From assembly GCF_001613165.1 (NCBI RefSeq), contig NZ_BDBV01000056.1, positions 1 to 64,000 of the forward strand: a DNA stretch of 64,000 nucleotides, given 5' to 3'. Of the stretch, positions 42,100 through 51,085 are shown in pieces; position 1 is the first letter of the stretch; every line of letters starts with the position of its first letter. The position numbers were made by a program, and so were the translations under genes. This DNA comes from Nocardia mexicana NBRC 108244. GTDB taxonomy: Bacteria > Actinomycetota > Actinomycetes > Mycobacteriales > Mycobacteriaceae. Below the pieces are notes generated by a model. The model was not told the DNA's origin and did no database searches. It worked only from the letters and a program-made list of their open reading frames with translations.

Positions 42100-42516
42100 G
42101 TGCGGACCGAACCGGGACAGCGGCTCATCGATACCGTGGCGTGGGTACTCATCGAGGACGGGCGGATCCTGTGTGCGCGGCCGCGCGGGAAGGACGTCTT
42201 CTTCATACCCGGCGGGAAGCGCGAGGGCGCCGAGAGCGATCTGCAGACGCTGCTGCGCGAGATCGACGAGGAACTGACCGTCGCGCTGGACCCCGAATCC
42301 GTCGCGCACGTGGGCACCTACGAGGCCGAATTGCCCGGCGCCCCATCGGGTCTGGTCCGCATGGCGTGCTACACCGCCGCCTATTCCGGAACCCTCGAGC
42401 CCAGCAGCGAGATCGACGAGATCGCCTGGTTCGGCTACGCGGACCGCGCGCTGGTACCTCCGGTGGACCAACTGCTGTTCGACGATCTGGCCGCCGCCGG
42501 GCTGCTTCCCGCCTGA
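42100..42516 (+). CDS. NUDIX hydrolase
   Basis: This 138-residue pyrophosphohydrolase contains the NUDIX box GGKREGAESDLQTLLREIDE followed by ELTV (about residues 32-55). It removes nucleoside diphosphates linked to another group, often as a housecleaning or MutT-type function. The GTG start matches the family N-terminus; the frame is open for a further 69 codons upstream without a good ribosome-binding site. A short hairpin lies in the upstream region. Confidence 0.9.
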   Translation: MRTEPGQRLIDTVAWVLIEDGRILCARPRGKDVFFIPGGKREGAESDLQTLLREIDEELTVALDPESVAHVGTYEAELPGAPSGLVRMACYTAAYSGTLEPSSEIDEIAWFGYADRALVPPVDQLLFDDLAAAGLLPA

Positions 42517-42632
42517 GACTCGCCCGGCGCACGTAACGAATCGTCAACACCCGAATACTGCCCCGGCGAAGCGGGTAAATTCCAGATTCATGCGCGGGCT
42601 GCCGGCCGCGCCGGGGAATTCGAGGAGTCAGC

Positions 42633-44006
42633 ATGACCGAGACCGCCGCGAACCGATCCGACCATAATGCCGAACCCCAGCTCAAACGCGTCATAGGCCC
42701 GGGATTGCTGCTGCTGTTCATTGTCGGCGACATCCTCGGCACCGGAATCTACGCGCTGACCGGGAAGGTTGCCGCGCAGGTCGGTGGTGCGGTGTGGGTG
42801 CCGTTCGTGGTCGCGTTCCTGGTCGCGCTGATCACCGCATTCTCCTATCTGGAACTGGTGACGAAATATCCCAACGCGGCCGGTGCCGCGCTGTATACGC
42901 ACAAGGCCTTCGGCATTCAATTCCTCACGTTCATGGTCGCTTTCGCGGTGATGTGCTCGGGTCTCACCTCCGCGTCCACCGGCGCCCGCGCCTTCGCCGC
43001 CAATTTCGCCGAGGCCTTCCACCTGGATCTGAGCGTGGGCGTCGGCATCACGCTGGTCGCGGTCGCGTTCATGCTGGTGGTCAGTTTCGTCAATCTGCGC
43101 GGCGTCAGCGAGAGTGTGTGGACCAACGTCGTGCTGACCTGTGTCGAGCTGACCGGTCTGCTGATCGTCGTCGGAATCGGCCTGTGGGCCTTGGGATTCG
43201 GCGACGGCGATTTCAGTCGCATCACCGAATTCGAGACCGGGCACCGGACCGCGCTCGGCGGTGTCATCGTCGCCACCACGCTGTCGTTCTACGCGATGGT
43301 CGGCTTCGAGGACTCGGTGAACATGGCCGAGGAATGCAAGGAGCCGAACCGGATCTTCCCGAAGATTCTGCTGACGGGACTCTGTATCACCGGTGTGGTG
43401 TACGTGCTGGTGTCGATCACCGCCGTGGCGCTCGTACCGCTGCAGGAACTGAAGGTCGGGGATACGCCGCTGCTGAAGGTGGTGGAGATCGGTGCGCCCG
43501 CGTTCCCGACGCGAATCTTCGCCTTCATCACCATGTTCGCCCTCGCCAATACGGCGTTGATCAACATGATGATGGCGAGCCGGTTGCTGTACGGCATGGC
43601 GCGCCAGGGCGTCATCCCGCAGGCACTCGGGCGCGTGCATCCGTTCCGGCGCACCCCGTGGGTCGCGATCGCCTTCACCGCGCTGCTGGCGATCGGCCTC
43701 ATCACCTTCGTCGGCGAGGTGCCCGAACTCGGTGGGACGACGGCGCTGCTCCTGCTGGCGGTGTTCACCATCGTCAATGTGGCCGTGCTGGTGCTGCGCC
43801 GGGATCCGGTGGAGCATCAGCATTTCCGCACTCCCACCGTGCTGCCGGTAGTGGGCGCGGTGACGTGCGGCTTCCTGGTGACGCCGTTCACCGACCGCAA
43901 CAACGAGCAGTACGCCATCGCCGCCGTGCTGCTCGGTATCGGAGTGGTGCTGTGGGCGGCGACGCACCCCGCACTGCTGCGCAGGCTGCAACCGACGCGG
44001 AAATAA
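42633..44006 (+). CDS. APC-family amino acid permease
   Basis: This 457-residue membrane transporter has 12 predicted hydrophobic segments. The first contains the glycine-rich substrate-binding stretch GDILGTGIYALTG, typical of the amino acid-polyamine-organocation superfamily, and the loop MAEECKEPNRIFPKIL is conserved. GAGGAG precedes the ATG. The substrate is probably a cationic or neutral amino acid, but cannot be assigned. It ends 6 bp from the convergent dinB gene. Confidence 0.92.
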   Translation: MTETAANRSDHNAEPQLKRVIGPGLLLLFIVGDILGTGIYALTGKVAAQVGGAVWVPFVVAFLVALITAFSYLELVTKYPNAAGAALYTHKAFGIQFLTFMVAFAVMCSGLTSASTGARAFAANFAEAFHLDLSVGVGITLVAVAFMLVVSFVNLRGVSESVWTNVVLTCVELTGLLIVVGIGLWALGFGDGDFSRITEFETGHRTALGGVIVATTLSFYAMVGFEDSVNMAEECKEPNRIFPKILLTGLCITGVVYVLVSITAVALVPLQELKVGDTPLLKVVEIGAPAFPTRIFAFITMFALANTALINMMMASRLLYGMARQGVIPQALGRVHPFRRTPWVAIAFTALLAIGLITFVGEVPELGGTTALLLLAVFTIVNVAVLVLRRDPVEHQHFRTPTVLPVVGAVTCGFLVTPFTDRNNEQYAIAAVLLGIGVVLWAATHPALLRRLQPTRK

Positions 44007-44012
44007 TCCGCC

Positions 44013-45209
44013 TCAATCCGGCAGCAGCGGGACCGACATCCCCTCGCCGCGTCCGAGCAGCGCCGCGCGGGTCACGGTCCCGGCTCCGAACCGGTCACGC
44101 AGCTGATCCAGCGTGGCATCGAGGGTCGCGCCCGCACGGGGCTCGAAGGGAAGCGTGAGCTGGAGGGTGTCGGCGTCGTCCAGGTTGGTCAGCGACAGGC
44201 CGATCAGGGTGAGGCCGCGTTCGTGGATCATCGGCATGGCCGAGGACAGGAGGTCGCGGGCGGCACGCAGGATCGTGGCGCTGTGATCGGTCGCCTCGGC
44301 GAGGGTGTGCGAGCGAGTGGCACGGGCGAAATCGTCGAAACGCAAGCGCAGCACCACGGTTCGGCATACCCGGTCGGCGGCGCGGAGCCGGTGCCCGAGC
44401 CGGTCGGCGAGGCCGTGCATATAGGCCTCGATCTCGTCGGGCGTGCGGGACCGGCGCCCCAGGGCGCGCTGCGCACCGATCGACCGGCGGCGGCGACCGG
44501 TCTCGACGCGGCGCGGATCCCGGGCCCAGGACAGCGCGTACAGGTGCCTGCCCGCCGCGGGACCGAGGATCGACGAGAGCGGGCGTTCGCCGAGTTCGGC
44601 CAGCTGGCCGATCCGTGTGATGCCGTGGTCGTGCAGCTTGGCAGCGGTGACTTCGCCTACGCCCCACAGTCTTTCGACCGGCAGGGGATGCAGGAAATCC
44701 AGCTCCCCGTCCGGAGGCACCTCCAGCAGGCCGTCCGGTTTGGACACCGCGCTGGCCACCTTGGCCAGGAACTTGGTGCGCGCCACGCCGACCGAGATGG
44801 GGAGCCCGACCTGTTCCCGCACGTCGGCGCGGAGCCTGCGGGCGATATCCACCGGCGCGCCCGCGATCCGCCGCAGCCCGCCCACGTCCAGGAACGCCTC
44901 GTCGATCGAGATGCCCTCGACCTCCGGCGTGGTGTCGCGGAAGATCTCGAACACCGCCTTGCTGGCCTGCGAATAGGCCGACATCCGCGGCGGCACGACG
45001 ATCGCGTGCGGGCAGATCCGCAGCGCCTGACCGGCATTCATGGGCGTGTGCACCCCGAGCGCCTTCGCCTCGTAACTGGCCGCCAGCACCACCCCGCCGC
45101 CCACGATCACCGGCTTCCCCCGAAGCCACGGCGCATCCCGCTGCTCCACCGCCGCATAGAACGAGTCCAGATCCGCATGCAGAATCGACGCCTCCGCCCG
45201 CGCCGCCAT
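44013..45209 (-). CDS. dinB: DNA polymerase IV (Y family)
   Basis: This 398-residue translesion polymerase has the Y-family motifs ILHADLDSFYAAVEQRD at the N-terminus and SIDEAFLDV (metal-binding acidic residues), followed by the HhH thumb (VERLWGVGEVTAAKLHDHG) and the little-finger domain. The C-terminal LQLTLPF is a plausible beta-clamp-binding peptide. The ATG at 45209 starts the conserved domain; an ATG at 45278 lies inside an SOS box and is less likely. LexA control is therefore expected. Confidence 0.95.
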   Translation of the reverse strand: MAARAEASILHADLDSFYAAVEQRDAPWLRGKPVIVGGGVVLAASYEAKALGVHTPMNAGQALRICPHAIVVPPRMSAYSQASKAVFEIFRDTTPEVEGISIDEAFLDVGGLRRIAGAPVDIARRLRADVREQVGLPISVGVARTKFLAKVASAVSKPDGLLEVPPDGELDFLHPLPVERLWGVGEVTAAKLHDHGITRIGQLAELGERPLSSILGPAAGRHLYALSWARDPRRVETGRRRRSIGAQRALGRRSRTPDEIEAYMHGLADRLGHRLRAADRVCRTVVLRLRFDDFARATRSHTLAEATDHSATILRAARDLLSSAMPMIHERGLTLIGLSLTNLDDADTLQLTLPFEPRAGATLDATLDQLRDRFGAGTVTRAALLGRGEGMSVPLLPD

Positions 45210-45271
45210 CCGCGGCCGCCGCCCCCGAACCGCAGCGGGCTCACGATCGGCGGAGTGGCGACCATCGGACA

Positions 45272-45285
45272 CGAACATATGTTCG
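45272..45285. promoter_or_regulatory. LexA/SOS box upstream of dinB
   Basis: CGAACATATGTTCG is a perfect 14-bp palindrome matching the actinobacterial LexA consensus TCGAAC-N4-GTTCGA at all core positions. It lies about 65 bases before the chosen dinB start, where LexA could block its promoter. Confidence 0.82.
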
Positions 45286-45340
45286 CATAGATTCGGCTGC
45301 GGGGCGTCGACTGCGGTGGAAGATCCCGCTCGAGGATTCC

Positions 45341-45652
45341 TCAGCTGGTGCCGTCCTGCACCGGATAGTGGATGATGACCGCACCGCCGGTGGCGTAGTT
45401 GGCGAGGTCGGCGGCCGCCCGCTGGCCCTGCGGCGACAACCGTGCGGCCTCCTCGGCGGCGGCGTCGGCGAAGTCGGCTTCGAAGACCGCGAAATACGGC
45501 GATTCTCCGTCGGCTGCCGCCACGTCGAAGCTGTAGCGCCACGCCAGCAGGCCGGGCATTTTCGTGGCCAGCGGAAGGTGGGTGGTCTCGTAGTAGTCGC
45601 GGAAGTGGTCGGGGTCGGCGGGCTGGGGATACAGGACGACCAACTTGTGCAT
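45341..45652 (-). CDS. EthD-family protein
   Basis: This 103-residue ferredoxin-like alpha+beta protein matches the EthD family: the YYETTHLPLATKMPGL segment and the C-terminal strand GGAVIIHYPV. EthD was described as needed for ETBE degradation in Rhodococcus, and related proteins act in various oxidative pathways, mostly with unknown mechanism. It is divergent from the LysR gene at 45792, which probably regulates it. Confidence 0.87.
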   Translation of the reverse strand: MHKLVVLYPQPADPDHFRDYYETTHLPLATKMPGLLAWRYSFDVAAADGESPYFAVFEADFADAAAEEAARLSPQGQRAAADLANYATGGAVIIHYPVQDGTS

Positions 45653-45791
45653 GACTGCCTTCCGGTGAGTGCGGTGTGCAATACCGCGTTGAATCGTTAT
45701 ATGCGCAGGTTAGGGCCGGATGTGTGGTCGAGGGAAAGACCGGGACGGGATAGACTCAGAACGGATCGTTATCAATCGACCGGGAGGGCAT

Positions 45792-46694
45792 GTGGCGCCG
45801 GATACGGTGAGCCTGCGGTACTTTCTGGTGCTGGCGCAGGAGTTGAACTTCACCCGCGCGGCCGCACGGATCGGTATCGCGCAACCGGCACTCAGTGCCC
45901 GGGTGCGCCGATTGGAGGCGGAACTCGGTACCAGCCTGCTGATTCGCAACACGCGCAGCGTCGTATTGACCACGGCCGGTGCGGCTTTGGCGGAGTCCGC
46001 GCCGCCCGCGCTGGCGGCGCTGGACCGGGCCTGGGAGACCGCCCGGCGTGCGGGGGCCGGTGAACTGGGCAGGCTGCGCATCGGATACAGCCTCAGCGCG
46101 GGGGCCGAGACGGCACCGGCCCTGGTGGACAGGCTCATTCGCAGCAGCCCGGGACTCGAGGTCAGCGCGGTCCCGATGGCGACACCGGAGATCTCTCCCG
46201 CGGTCGCCGACGGCCGCATCGATGCGGGGATCACCCGCGGTGAACAGCCGGGTCGAGGCGTGCGCCGGTTCCCGCTGCGGCGCTTGCGCGTCGGGGTCCA
46301 ACTGGCACGGCACCACCCGCTGGCCGAACACCCGGAGATCGCGATCGCCGATGCGGCCGCGTATCCGCTGCGACTCCCCGACCGTACGGCCAACCCCGTG
46401 ATCCACGATCAGCTGAGCGCACTGTTCCGCGACATCGAGCCGAAACCCCGATTCCGCACGCCCCCAGTCTCTTTCGACATGTCTCAGCGCGACTTACACG
46501 ACGGTCTCACACTCGCCCCGGCCGGTCAGGCCGCGGTCGCGACACAGCCGGCCGGTCTCACGTGGCGACCGCTGCGGGGCGCATCCACCTTGACGATCCA
46601 CCTGGTCCTCCCGCGCGTGCAGGCACCACTACACCGCCGCATCCGTACCGTCGCCAAAACCCTGGCACACGAGCTGCACTGGCTACCGGACTGA
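45792..46694 (+). CDS. LysR-family transcriptional regulator
   Basis: This 300-residue regulator has the LysR HTH (SLRYFLVLAQELNFTRAAAR) and an effector-binding domain. A GGGAGGG ribosome-binding site supports the GTG start. It is divergent from the EthD gene, with 139 bases between, so it likely controls that gene. It precedes a flavin-binding oxidase-family gene but is separated by a palindrome and 142 bases. Confidence 0.88.
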   Translation: MAPDTVSLRYFLVLAQELNFTRAAARIGIAQPALSARVRRLEAELGTSLLIRNTRSVVLTTAGAALAESAPPALAALDRAWETARRAGAGELGRLRIGYSLSAGAETAPALVDRLIRSSPGLEVSAVPMATPEISPAVADGRIDAGITRGEQPGRGVRRFPLRRLRVGVQLARHHPLAEHPEIAIADAAAYPLRLPDRTANPVIHDQLSALFRDIEPKPRFRTPPVSFDMSQRDLHDGLTLAPAGQAAVATQPAGLTWRPLRGASTLTIHLVLPRVQAPLHRRIRTVAKTLAHELHWLPD

Positions 46695-46722
46695 CGCGCG
46701 GCAGGTCAGGCGAGACGGGATC

Positions 46723-46739
46723 CTCCGAAATTTTCGGAG
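46723..46739. promoter_or_regulatory. 17-bp palindrome upstream of the PPOX gene
   Basis: CTCCGAAA-T-TTTCGGAG is a perfect inverted repeat with 8-bp arms, about 100 bases before the PPOX-family gene and 29 bases after the LysR stop. No T-run follows the arms. It could be an operator or a weak terminator. Confidence 0.55.
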
Positions 46740-46836
46740 ATTCCTGCGTCGTGGATGTCGAGAACGCTCGGGCGGCTCCGTCCCAGGGGTACGAGCAGCC
46801 GAACGGGCCTCGACATACCGACGAAGGAGCAAACCC

Positions 46837-47337
46837 ATGCGACCGAACGAGATCACCGCGATCCTGAATCTCCCGATCAGCCAGGAACTCCTGGCTCGTG
46901 ACCTGCTGCGCATGGCGTACGTCGCCAAGGACGGCACACCCCGCAACATCCCCATCGGCTTCACCTGGAACGGCTCACAGATCGTCGTCTGCACCACGAA
47001 GAACGCCCCGAAGCTGATTTCGCTGCGGCACCACCCGGAGGTCGCGTTGACGATCGACACCGAGGTGCACCCGCCCAAGATTCTGCTCATCCGCGGGCGG
47101 GTGGCGGAACTCGACGTGGTGGACGGCATCCCGGAGGAGTACCTGCAGATGAACGGCAGTTACGAAATGACCCCCGAGCAGCGCGTCGAATGGGAGGCCG
47201 AGGTCCGCTCGCTCTACGACGGCATGGTCCGGATCGTCATCACCCCGACCTGGGCCAAACTCATCGACTTCGAAACCACCCTGCCCACCCCGGTCGAGGA
47301 GCTGATCCAGCAGCGGGCCGAACGTCAGCGCGCCTGA
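46837..47337 (+). CDS. Pyridoxamine 5'-phosphate oxidase-family protein
   Basis: This 166-residue split-barrel protein resembles the PPOX/F420-dependent class: LLRMAYVAKDGTPRNIPIGF and HHPEVALTIDTEVHPPKILLIRG. Members bind FMN or F420, and many reduce small molecules. The gene ends inside the 3' end of a convergent tetR remnant by 13 bases. The upstream palindrome may control it. Confidence 0.86.
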   Translation: MRPNEITAILNLPISQELLARDLLRMAYVAKDGTPRNIPIGFTWNGSQIVVCTTKNAPKLISLRHHPEVALTIDTEVHPPKILLIRGRVAELDVVDGIPEEYLQMNGSYEMTPEQRVEWEAEVRSLYDGMVRIVITPTWAKLIDFETTLPTPVEELIQQRAERQRA

Positions 47338-47636
47338 GCCGACAGGATCGCGGCGAAGGCGGCACGCACGCGATCGGCCACCTCCTGAGCGGAGTCCGCC
47401 GACAGCTTGCCGTCCAGGTGCAGGCAGGCCAACCCGTGGGCCAGGCCCCAGCCCGCCGAGGCCAGCGCCTCGTGGTCGCCGTCCGGGAAGACCTGCGTCA
47501 TCGCGAATCGCAGCAGTTCATGGATTTCCTCCGCGGCGCGGGCCCGGTCCTCGTCGTCCGTGTCGCAGGGGTTGCCGAACATCAGGCGGAACAAAGCGGG
47601 ACGGCGCAGGGCGAACCCTGCTCCAGCGAAATACGC
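47325..47636 (-). pseudogene. TetR-type regulator, C-terminal remnant
   Basis: The frame encodes a TetR ligand-binding end: GFALRRPALFRLMFGNPCDT and then helices matching the TetR C-terminal domain. There is no helix-turn-helix N-terminus. The frame stays open but loses similarity at about 47636, close to the end of the lysE gene at 47665. The first in-frame start is a TTG at 47594, which begins in the middle of the helix. This looks like a truncated tetR gene whose DNA-binding half was lost by deletion or displacement. Confidence 0.65.
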
Positions 47637-47664
47637 TGCGCCACTATCGCAACCGGCTGCGACA

Positions 47665-48300
47665 CTAGTTCGTGCCGGTCAGTGCCATTCCGGCGCCGAC
47701 TCCGATGATCATCACACCGCCGGTGCTGCCGACGGTTTCGAGGCGCCGGGGAGAGCGGACGAACCACGACCGGGCCGTCGCCGCCAGCAGCGCCCAACTG
47801 CCGTCCGAAAGCGCTTGGATAGCAAGGAAGATGACACCGAGAGTCAGCAACTGCACCGGCAGCGCACCCCGATCCGGCGCGGCGAACTGCGGAAGGACCG
47901 CGCCGAAGAACACGATTGTCTTGGGGTTGGTGGCTCCGACGACGAATCCCTGCCGGAATACGCGGCCGTCGCCGACACCCGGAACCTTCGACCGCAGGGC
48001 GGCCGCCAGCTCCTTCCGCTGCCGAATCGCCGTGACGCCCAAGTAGATCAGATACGCCGCCCCGACGATCTTCACGATCAGGAACAACATCGCCGAGGCC
48101 ATCAAAGCCGCACCCAGGCCGACCGCCACCGCGGCCAGCGGCACGAAAGATCCCGCCACCGCACCCGCCACCGACAGCACCGCGGACCGGCGTCCGAGAG
48201 TCAGCGCCCGGCCGATGGCGAAAAGCACATTGGGACCCGGAATGACGATAATGATCAGGGCGGCCACGGCAAAGGCCGCAGCATGCGAAAGCGGAACCAT
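47665..48300 (-). CDS. LysE-family translocator
   Basis: This 211-residue inner-membrane exporter has six hydrophobic segments and the family signatures IPGPNVLFAIGRAL and GATNPKTIVFFGAVLPQF. LysE/RhtB proteins export amino acids or their derivatives. The ATG at 48300 matches the family N-terminus (MVPLSHAAAFAVAAL). It is divergent from a VOC-family gene 69 bp away. Confidence 0.9.
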   Translation of the reverse strand: MVPLSHAAAFAVAALIIIVIPGPNVLFAIGRALTLGRRSAVLSVAGAVAGSFVPLAAVAVGLGAALMASAMLFLIVKIVGAAYLIYLGVTAIRQRKELAAALRSKVPGVGDGRVFRQGFVVGATNPKTIVFFGAVLPQFAAPDRGALPVQLLTLGVIFLAIQALSDGSWALLAATARSWFVRSPRRLETVGSTGGVMIIGVGAGMALTGTN

Positions 48301-48369
48301 CTCTCGGAGCGTAGCCGCGGACCGCGAAAACGGGGAGACGGCAACAGGTCCAGCCTTTATGGTGACCCG

Positions 48370-48804
48370 ATGGCATCGGTCAGACAGATCCAAGTGACCT
48401 TCGACTGTGCGGAACCTGAACGGGTTGCTCGTTTCTGGTGTGAGGTGCTGGGGTATGTCGTGCCTCCGCCACCGGAGGGGTTTGCCGGCTGGGAGGAATA
48501 CGATCGCTCGTTGCCGCCCGAGAAGCGAGGTGCGGACTTCGTCTGTATGGATCCCACGGGCGTGGGTCCGCGTTTGTACTTCCAGCGGGTGCCCGAGGGC
48601 AAGGTGGTCAAGAATCGGGTGCACCTCGACGTGCGGGTCGGCACCGGGCTGGTCGGGGAGCAGCGCCTGGCCGCCCTCGAGGCCGAATGCGCGCGACTGC
48701 TCCCGCTCGGTGCGACACGCCTGTGGCTGCTACCCGCCGACGAAGACAACGAGTCGTGCCTGGTGATGCAGGACATCGAGGGCAACGAGTTCTGCCTGGA
48801 CTGA
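48370..48804 (+). CDS. VOC-family (glyoxalase-like) protein
   Basis: This 144-residue vicinal-oxygen-chelate protein has the paired beta-alpha-beta-beta-beta layout, beginning VRQIQVTFDCAEPERVARFW and ending LVMQDIEGNEFCLD. Such proteins bind a metal or act as metal-free binding or resistance proteins. The substrate is unknown. It is convergent with the flavin monooxygenase gene, ten bases apart. Confidence 0.86.
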   Translation: MASVRQIQVTFDCAEPERVARFWCEVLGYVVPPPPEGFAGWEEYDRSLPPEKRGADFVCMDPTGVGPRLYFQRVPEGKVVKNRVHLDVRVGTGLVGEQRLAALEAECARLLPLGATRLWLLPADEDNESCLVMQDIEGNEFCLD

Positions 48805-48814
48805 CGCCGCGAAG

Positions 48815-49945
48815 CTACGGTTTCTGCTCGGGTTCGGTGAACGCCGCGACCAGACCCTCGGGCGTGCCGTCGAAAAACTCCCCGAAGAACTCGGCCGCCT
48901 CCGTAGCGATCTCGGTGCTACGGGTGAACATGGCCCGCTCGTACTCGGCGAGCGCGGCCTCGACGTCACCGCGGTGCGCGGCCAAGGCCGTGCCCAGTTC
49001 GGCGCCGTCGAGCATGGCCAGATTCGCGCCTTCGCCGTTCGGGGCCGCGAGGTGGGCCGCGTCGCCGACCAGGGTCACCCCCGGGAGTCGGTCCCACCGA
49101 TGCTCGGCCGGGAGCGCGTAGTGCGGCCGCCAGACCGGTCCGGTGTCGGCGGCGGTGATCAATGCGGTGAGTTCCGGTGCCCAGCCGTCGAATTCCCGCG
49201 CGATCCGCGCGGTGGCCGCCGCGGCATCGGTGAAGTCGATGGCGGAGAACCAGTCCAGGGAACGGGCCAGCACCACGTAGGCGTGCAGGGTGTCGCCCTT
49301 CTCCCGGTGCGCGTGAATCTCGTTGCCCGGCGCGGGCGCGATGAGCGATCCGCCGCCGACCGCCGTCGCGGTGGCGGGGTGTCGAGTGTCGGCGTCGAAC
49401 AGGTAGGTCTCGACGAACGACTCGCCGGTGTATTCGGGTGTGGCGGCGGACAGCAGCGGCCGGACCCGGGACCATGCGCCGTCCGCGCCGACCAGCAGGT
49501 CCGTGTGGACGGTACTGCCGTCGGCGAAACGCACCTCGTGCCGGCCCGCACCGAGTGCGCGAACGCGTTCGACCTTGCGACCCCACCGGACCGTATCCGC
49601 CGGGAGCGAATCGAGCAGGATCTGCCGCAACGCGGCGCGCTGCACCTCCGGGCGGCCGCCGGTGCCGTCGTCGGCCTTGTCGAGCAGGATGGTTCCGTCG
49701 GGGTTCATGATCCGCATGGCCTGGCGGCCCTCCAGGATGATGCCGCGGAACTCGTCGGTCAGTCCGGCCGCCTCGAGGGCGAGTTGGCCGTTGTAGTCGT
49801 GGATGTCGAGCATCCCGCCCTGCCTGCGCGCGGTCGGTGCGGCCTCGGCCTCGTAGACGGTGGCCGGGATGCCGTGGACGTGCAGGACGCGGGCGAGCGT
49901 GAGTCCGCCGAGTCCGGCGCCGATGATCGTTATCGAAGTGGTCAT
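48815..49945 (-). CDS. FAD-dependent monooxygenase, Tet(X)-like
   Basis: This 376-residue group A flavoprotein monooxygenase has the Rossmann GxGxxG in TIIGAGLGGLTLA, a DG motif in LLVGADGAWSRVR and the GD motif VGDAAHLAAPNGEGANLA. The N-terminal half (MLDIHDYNGQLALEAAGL and the PEVQRAALRQILLDSL segment) resembles Tet(X)-type tetracycline-inactivating enzymes. The ATG at 49945 starts the Rossmann fold. Activity on tetracyclines cannot be inferred; many relatives hydroxylate other aromatics. Confidence 0.87.
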   Translation of the reverse strand: MTTSITIIGAGLGGLTLARVLHVHGIPATVYEAEAAPTARRQGGMLDIHDYNGQLALEAAGLTDEFRGIILEGRQAMRIMNPDGTILLDKADDGTGGRPEVQRAALRQILLDSLPADTVRWGRKVERVRALGAGRHEVRFADGSTVHTDLLVGADGAWSRVRPLLSAATPEYTGESFVETYLFDADTRHPATATAVGGGSLIAPAPGNEIHAHREKGDTLHAYVVLARSLDWFSAIDFTDAAAATARIAREFDGWAPELTALITAADTGPVWRPHYALPAEHRWDRLPGVTLVGDAAHLAAPNGEGANLAMLDGAELGTALAAHRGDVEAALAEYERAMFTRSTEIATEAAEFFGEFFDGTPEGLVAAFTEPEQKP

Positions 49946-50043
49946 GGCGACGAGGCTGCCGACCGGCGATTGCACGGCACTTGCGGTCGGCTTGCGCGGT
50001 CATGCGTCGCACTTGTCTCCGACGCCCGGGTAGTCTCGGCAGC

Positions 50044-51030
50044 GTGATTGCCAATGATTTGCCAGTTCGCGTGGACAGCGAGTTCGCGCGGTTGCGGTCG
50101 GTGGTGGTCGCCCGATGCGAGTTCCGAGCGCCGGACGATCCGGCGCGGGCCGGGCTCACCTCCCCGCCGGTGGAGCCCGGCGCCGTCGAGCTGATGCAGG
50201 CGGTGTGGGGCAAGGACTTCGGGGATGCCTATCCCGAAAAGCAGGCCGCCTGGGAGGCCGAGCGGGAGAATCTGGCCGCGCTGCTCCGCGGGTACGACGT
50301 GGAGGTGCTGCGCCCGCGATTGCTGACCGAGCCGGAGAAGGCGGCGGGCGGCGGCCTCGGGTATGCCAACTTCTTCGTCCGCGATCCCTGGTTCACCGTC
50401 GGCGCCCACGTGATCGAGGGAGTGCTGCAGTTCCCGCACCGGCGCACGGAAGTGCTGACCAGCCGAGAGTTGCTGCTCGACCGGGTGCTGCCGTCCGCGG
50501 CCGGTTACGTGTCGCTGCCGATGCCCGAGATCGCCGCAGCGGGCGACAGCGGTGCGGGCCCGTTCCTGGAGGGCGGTGACGTGCTCGTGCTCGGCAAGCA
50601 GGTGCTCGTCGGCGAATCCGGCATGGCCACCAACACCCTCGGCAGGCGATTTCTGCAGAAGTACCTGCGCCCCTTCGGATTCGAGGTGAGTCGGGTCCGG
50701 CTGCCCGGGCACGTGCTGCATCTGGACTGTGCGCTCGGGTTGGTCCGCGAGGGGCTGATGATCGTATGTCCCGCCCGGCTTCCCGACGGGATTCCCGAGG
50801 CGCTGCGCGACTGGGACCGCATCGAGGTGAGCGAGGACGAGGCCGCGGCCATGGCCACCAACGGATTGCCGATCGACTCCGGCACCTACCTCACCGACCC
50901 GGAATTCGAGCGGGTCGGCGCGGCGCTGCGGGACCGCGGGATCACCGTCGAATACCTCGACTTCTCGGTGTCGCGCCTGTTCGGTGGCGCCTTCCGCTGC
51001 TCCACCCAGCCGCTGTTGCGCGCCGACTGA
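50044..51030 (+). CDS. Guanidino-group modifying enzyme (amidinotransferase/DDAH-like)
   Basis: This 328-residue protein belongs to the alpha/beta propeller superfamily of amidinotransferases, arginine deiminases and dimethylargininases. Visible motifs are YANFFVRDPWFTVG, FLEGGDVLVLGKQVLVG (acidic substrate residues), the catalytic His in GHVLHLDCAL and a C-terminal nucleophilic Cys in FRCSTQPLL. Which of the reactions it catalyses cannot be decided by eye. The GTG start matches the family N-terminus. Confidence 0.82.
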   Translation: MIANDLPVRVDSEFARLRSVVVARCEFRAPDDPARAGLTSPPVEPGAVELMQAVWGKDFGDAYPEKQAAWEAERENLAALLRGYDVEVLRPRLLTEPEKAAGGGLGYANFFVRDPWFTVGAHVIEGVLQFPHRRTEVLTSRELLLDRVLPSAAGYVSLPMPEIAAAGDSGAGPFLEGGDVLVLGKQVLVGESGMATNTLGRRFLQKYLRPFGFEVSRVRLPGHVLHLDCALGLVREGLMIVCPARLPDGIPEALRDWDRIEVSEDEAAAMATNGLPIDSGTYLTDPEFERVGAALRDRGITVEYLDFSVSRLFGGAFRCSTQPLLRAD

Positions 51031-51085
51031 CCGCCCGGACGGCGTATAGGGTGGCGCCTGTCGGTCGAATGAGACGAAAGAGGTT

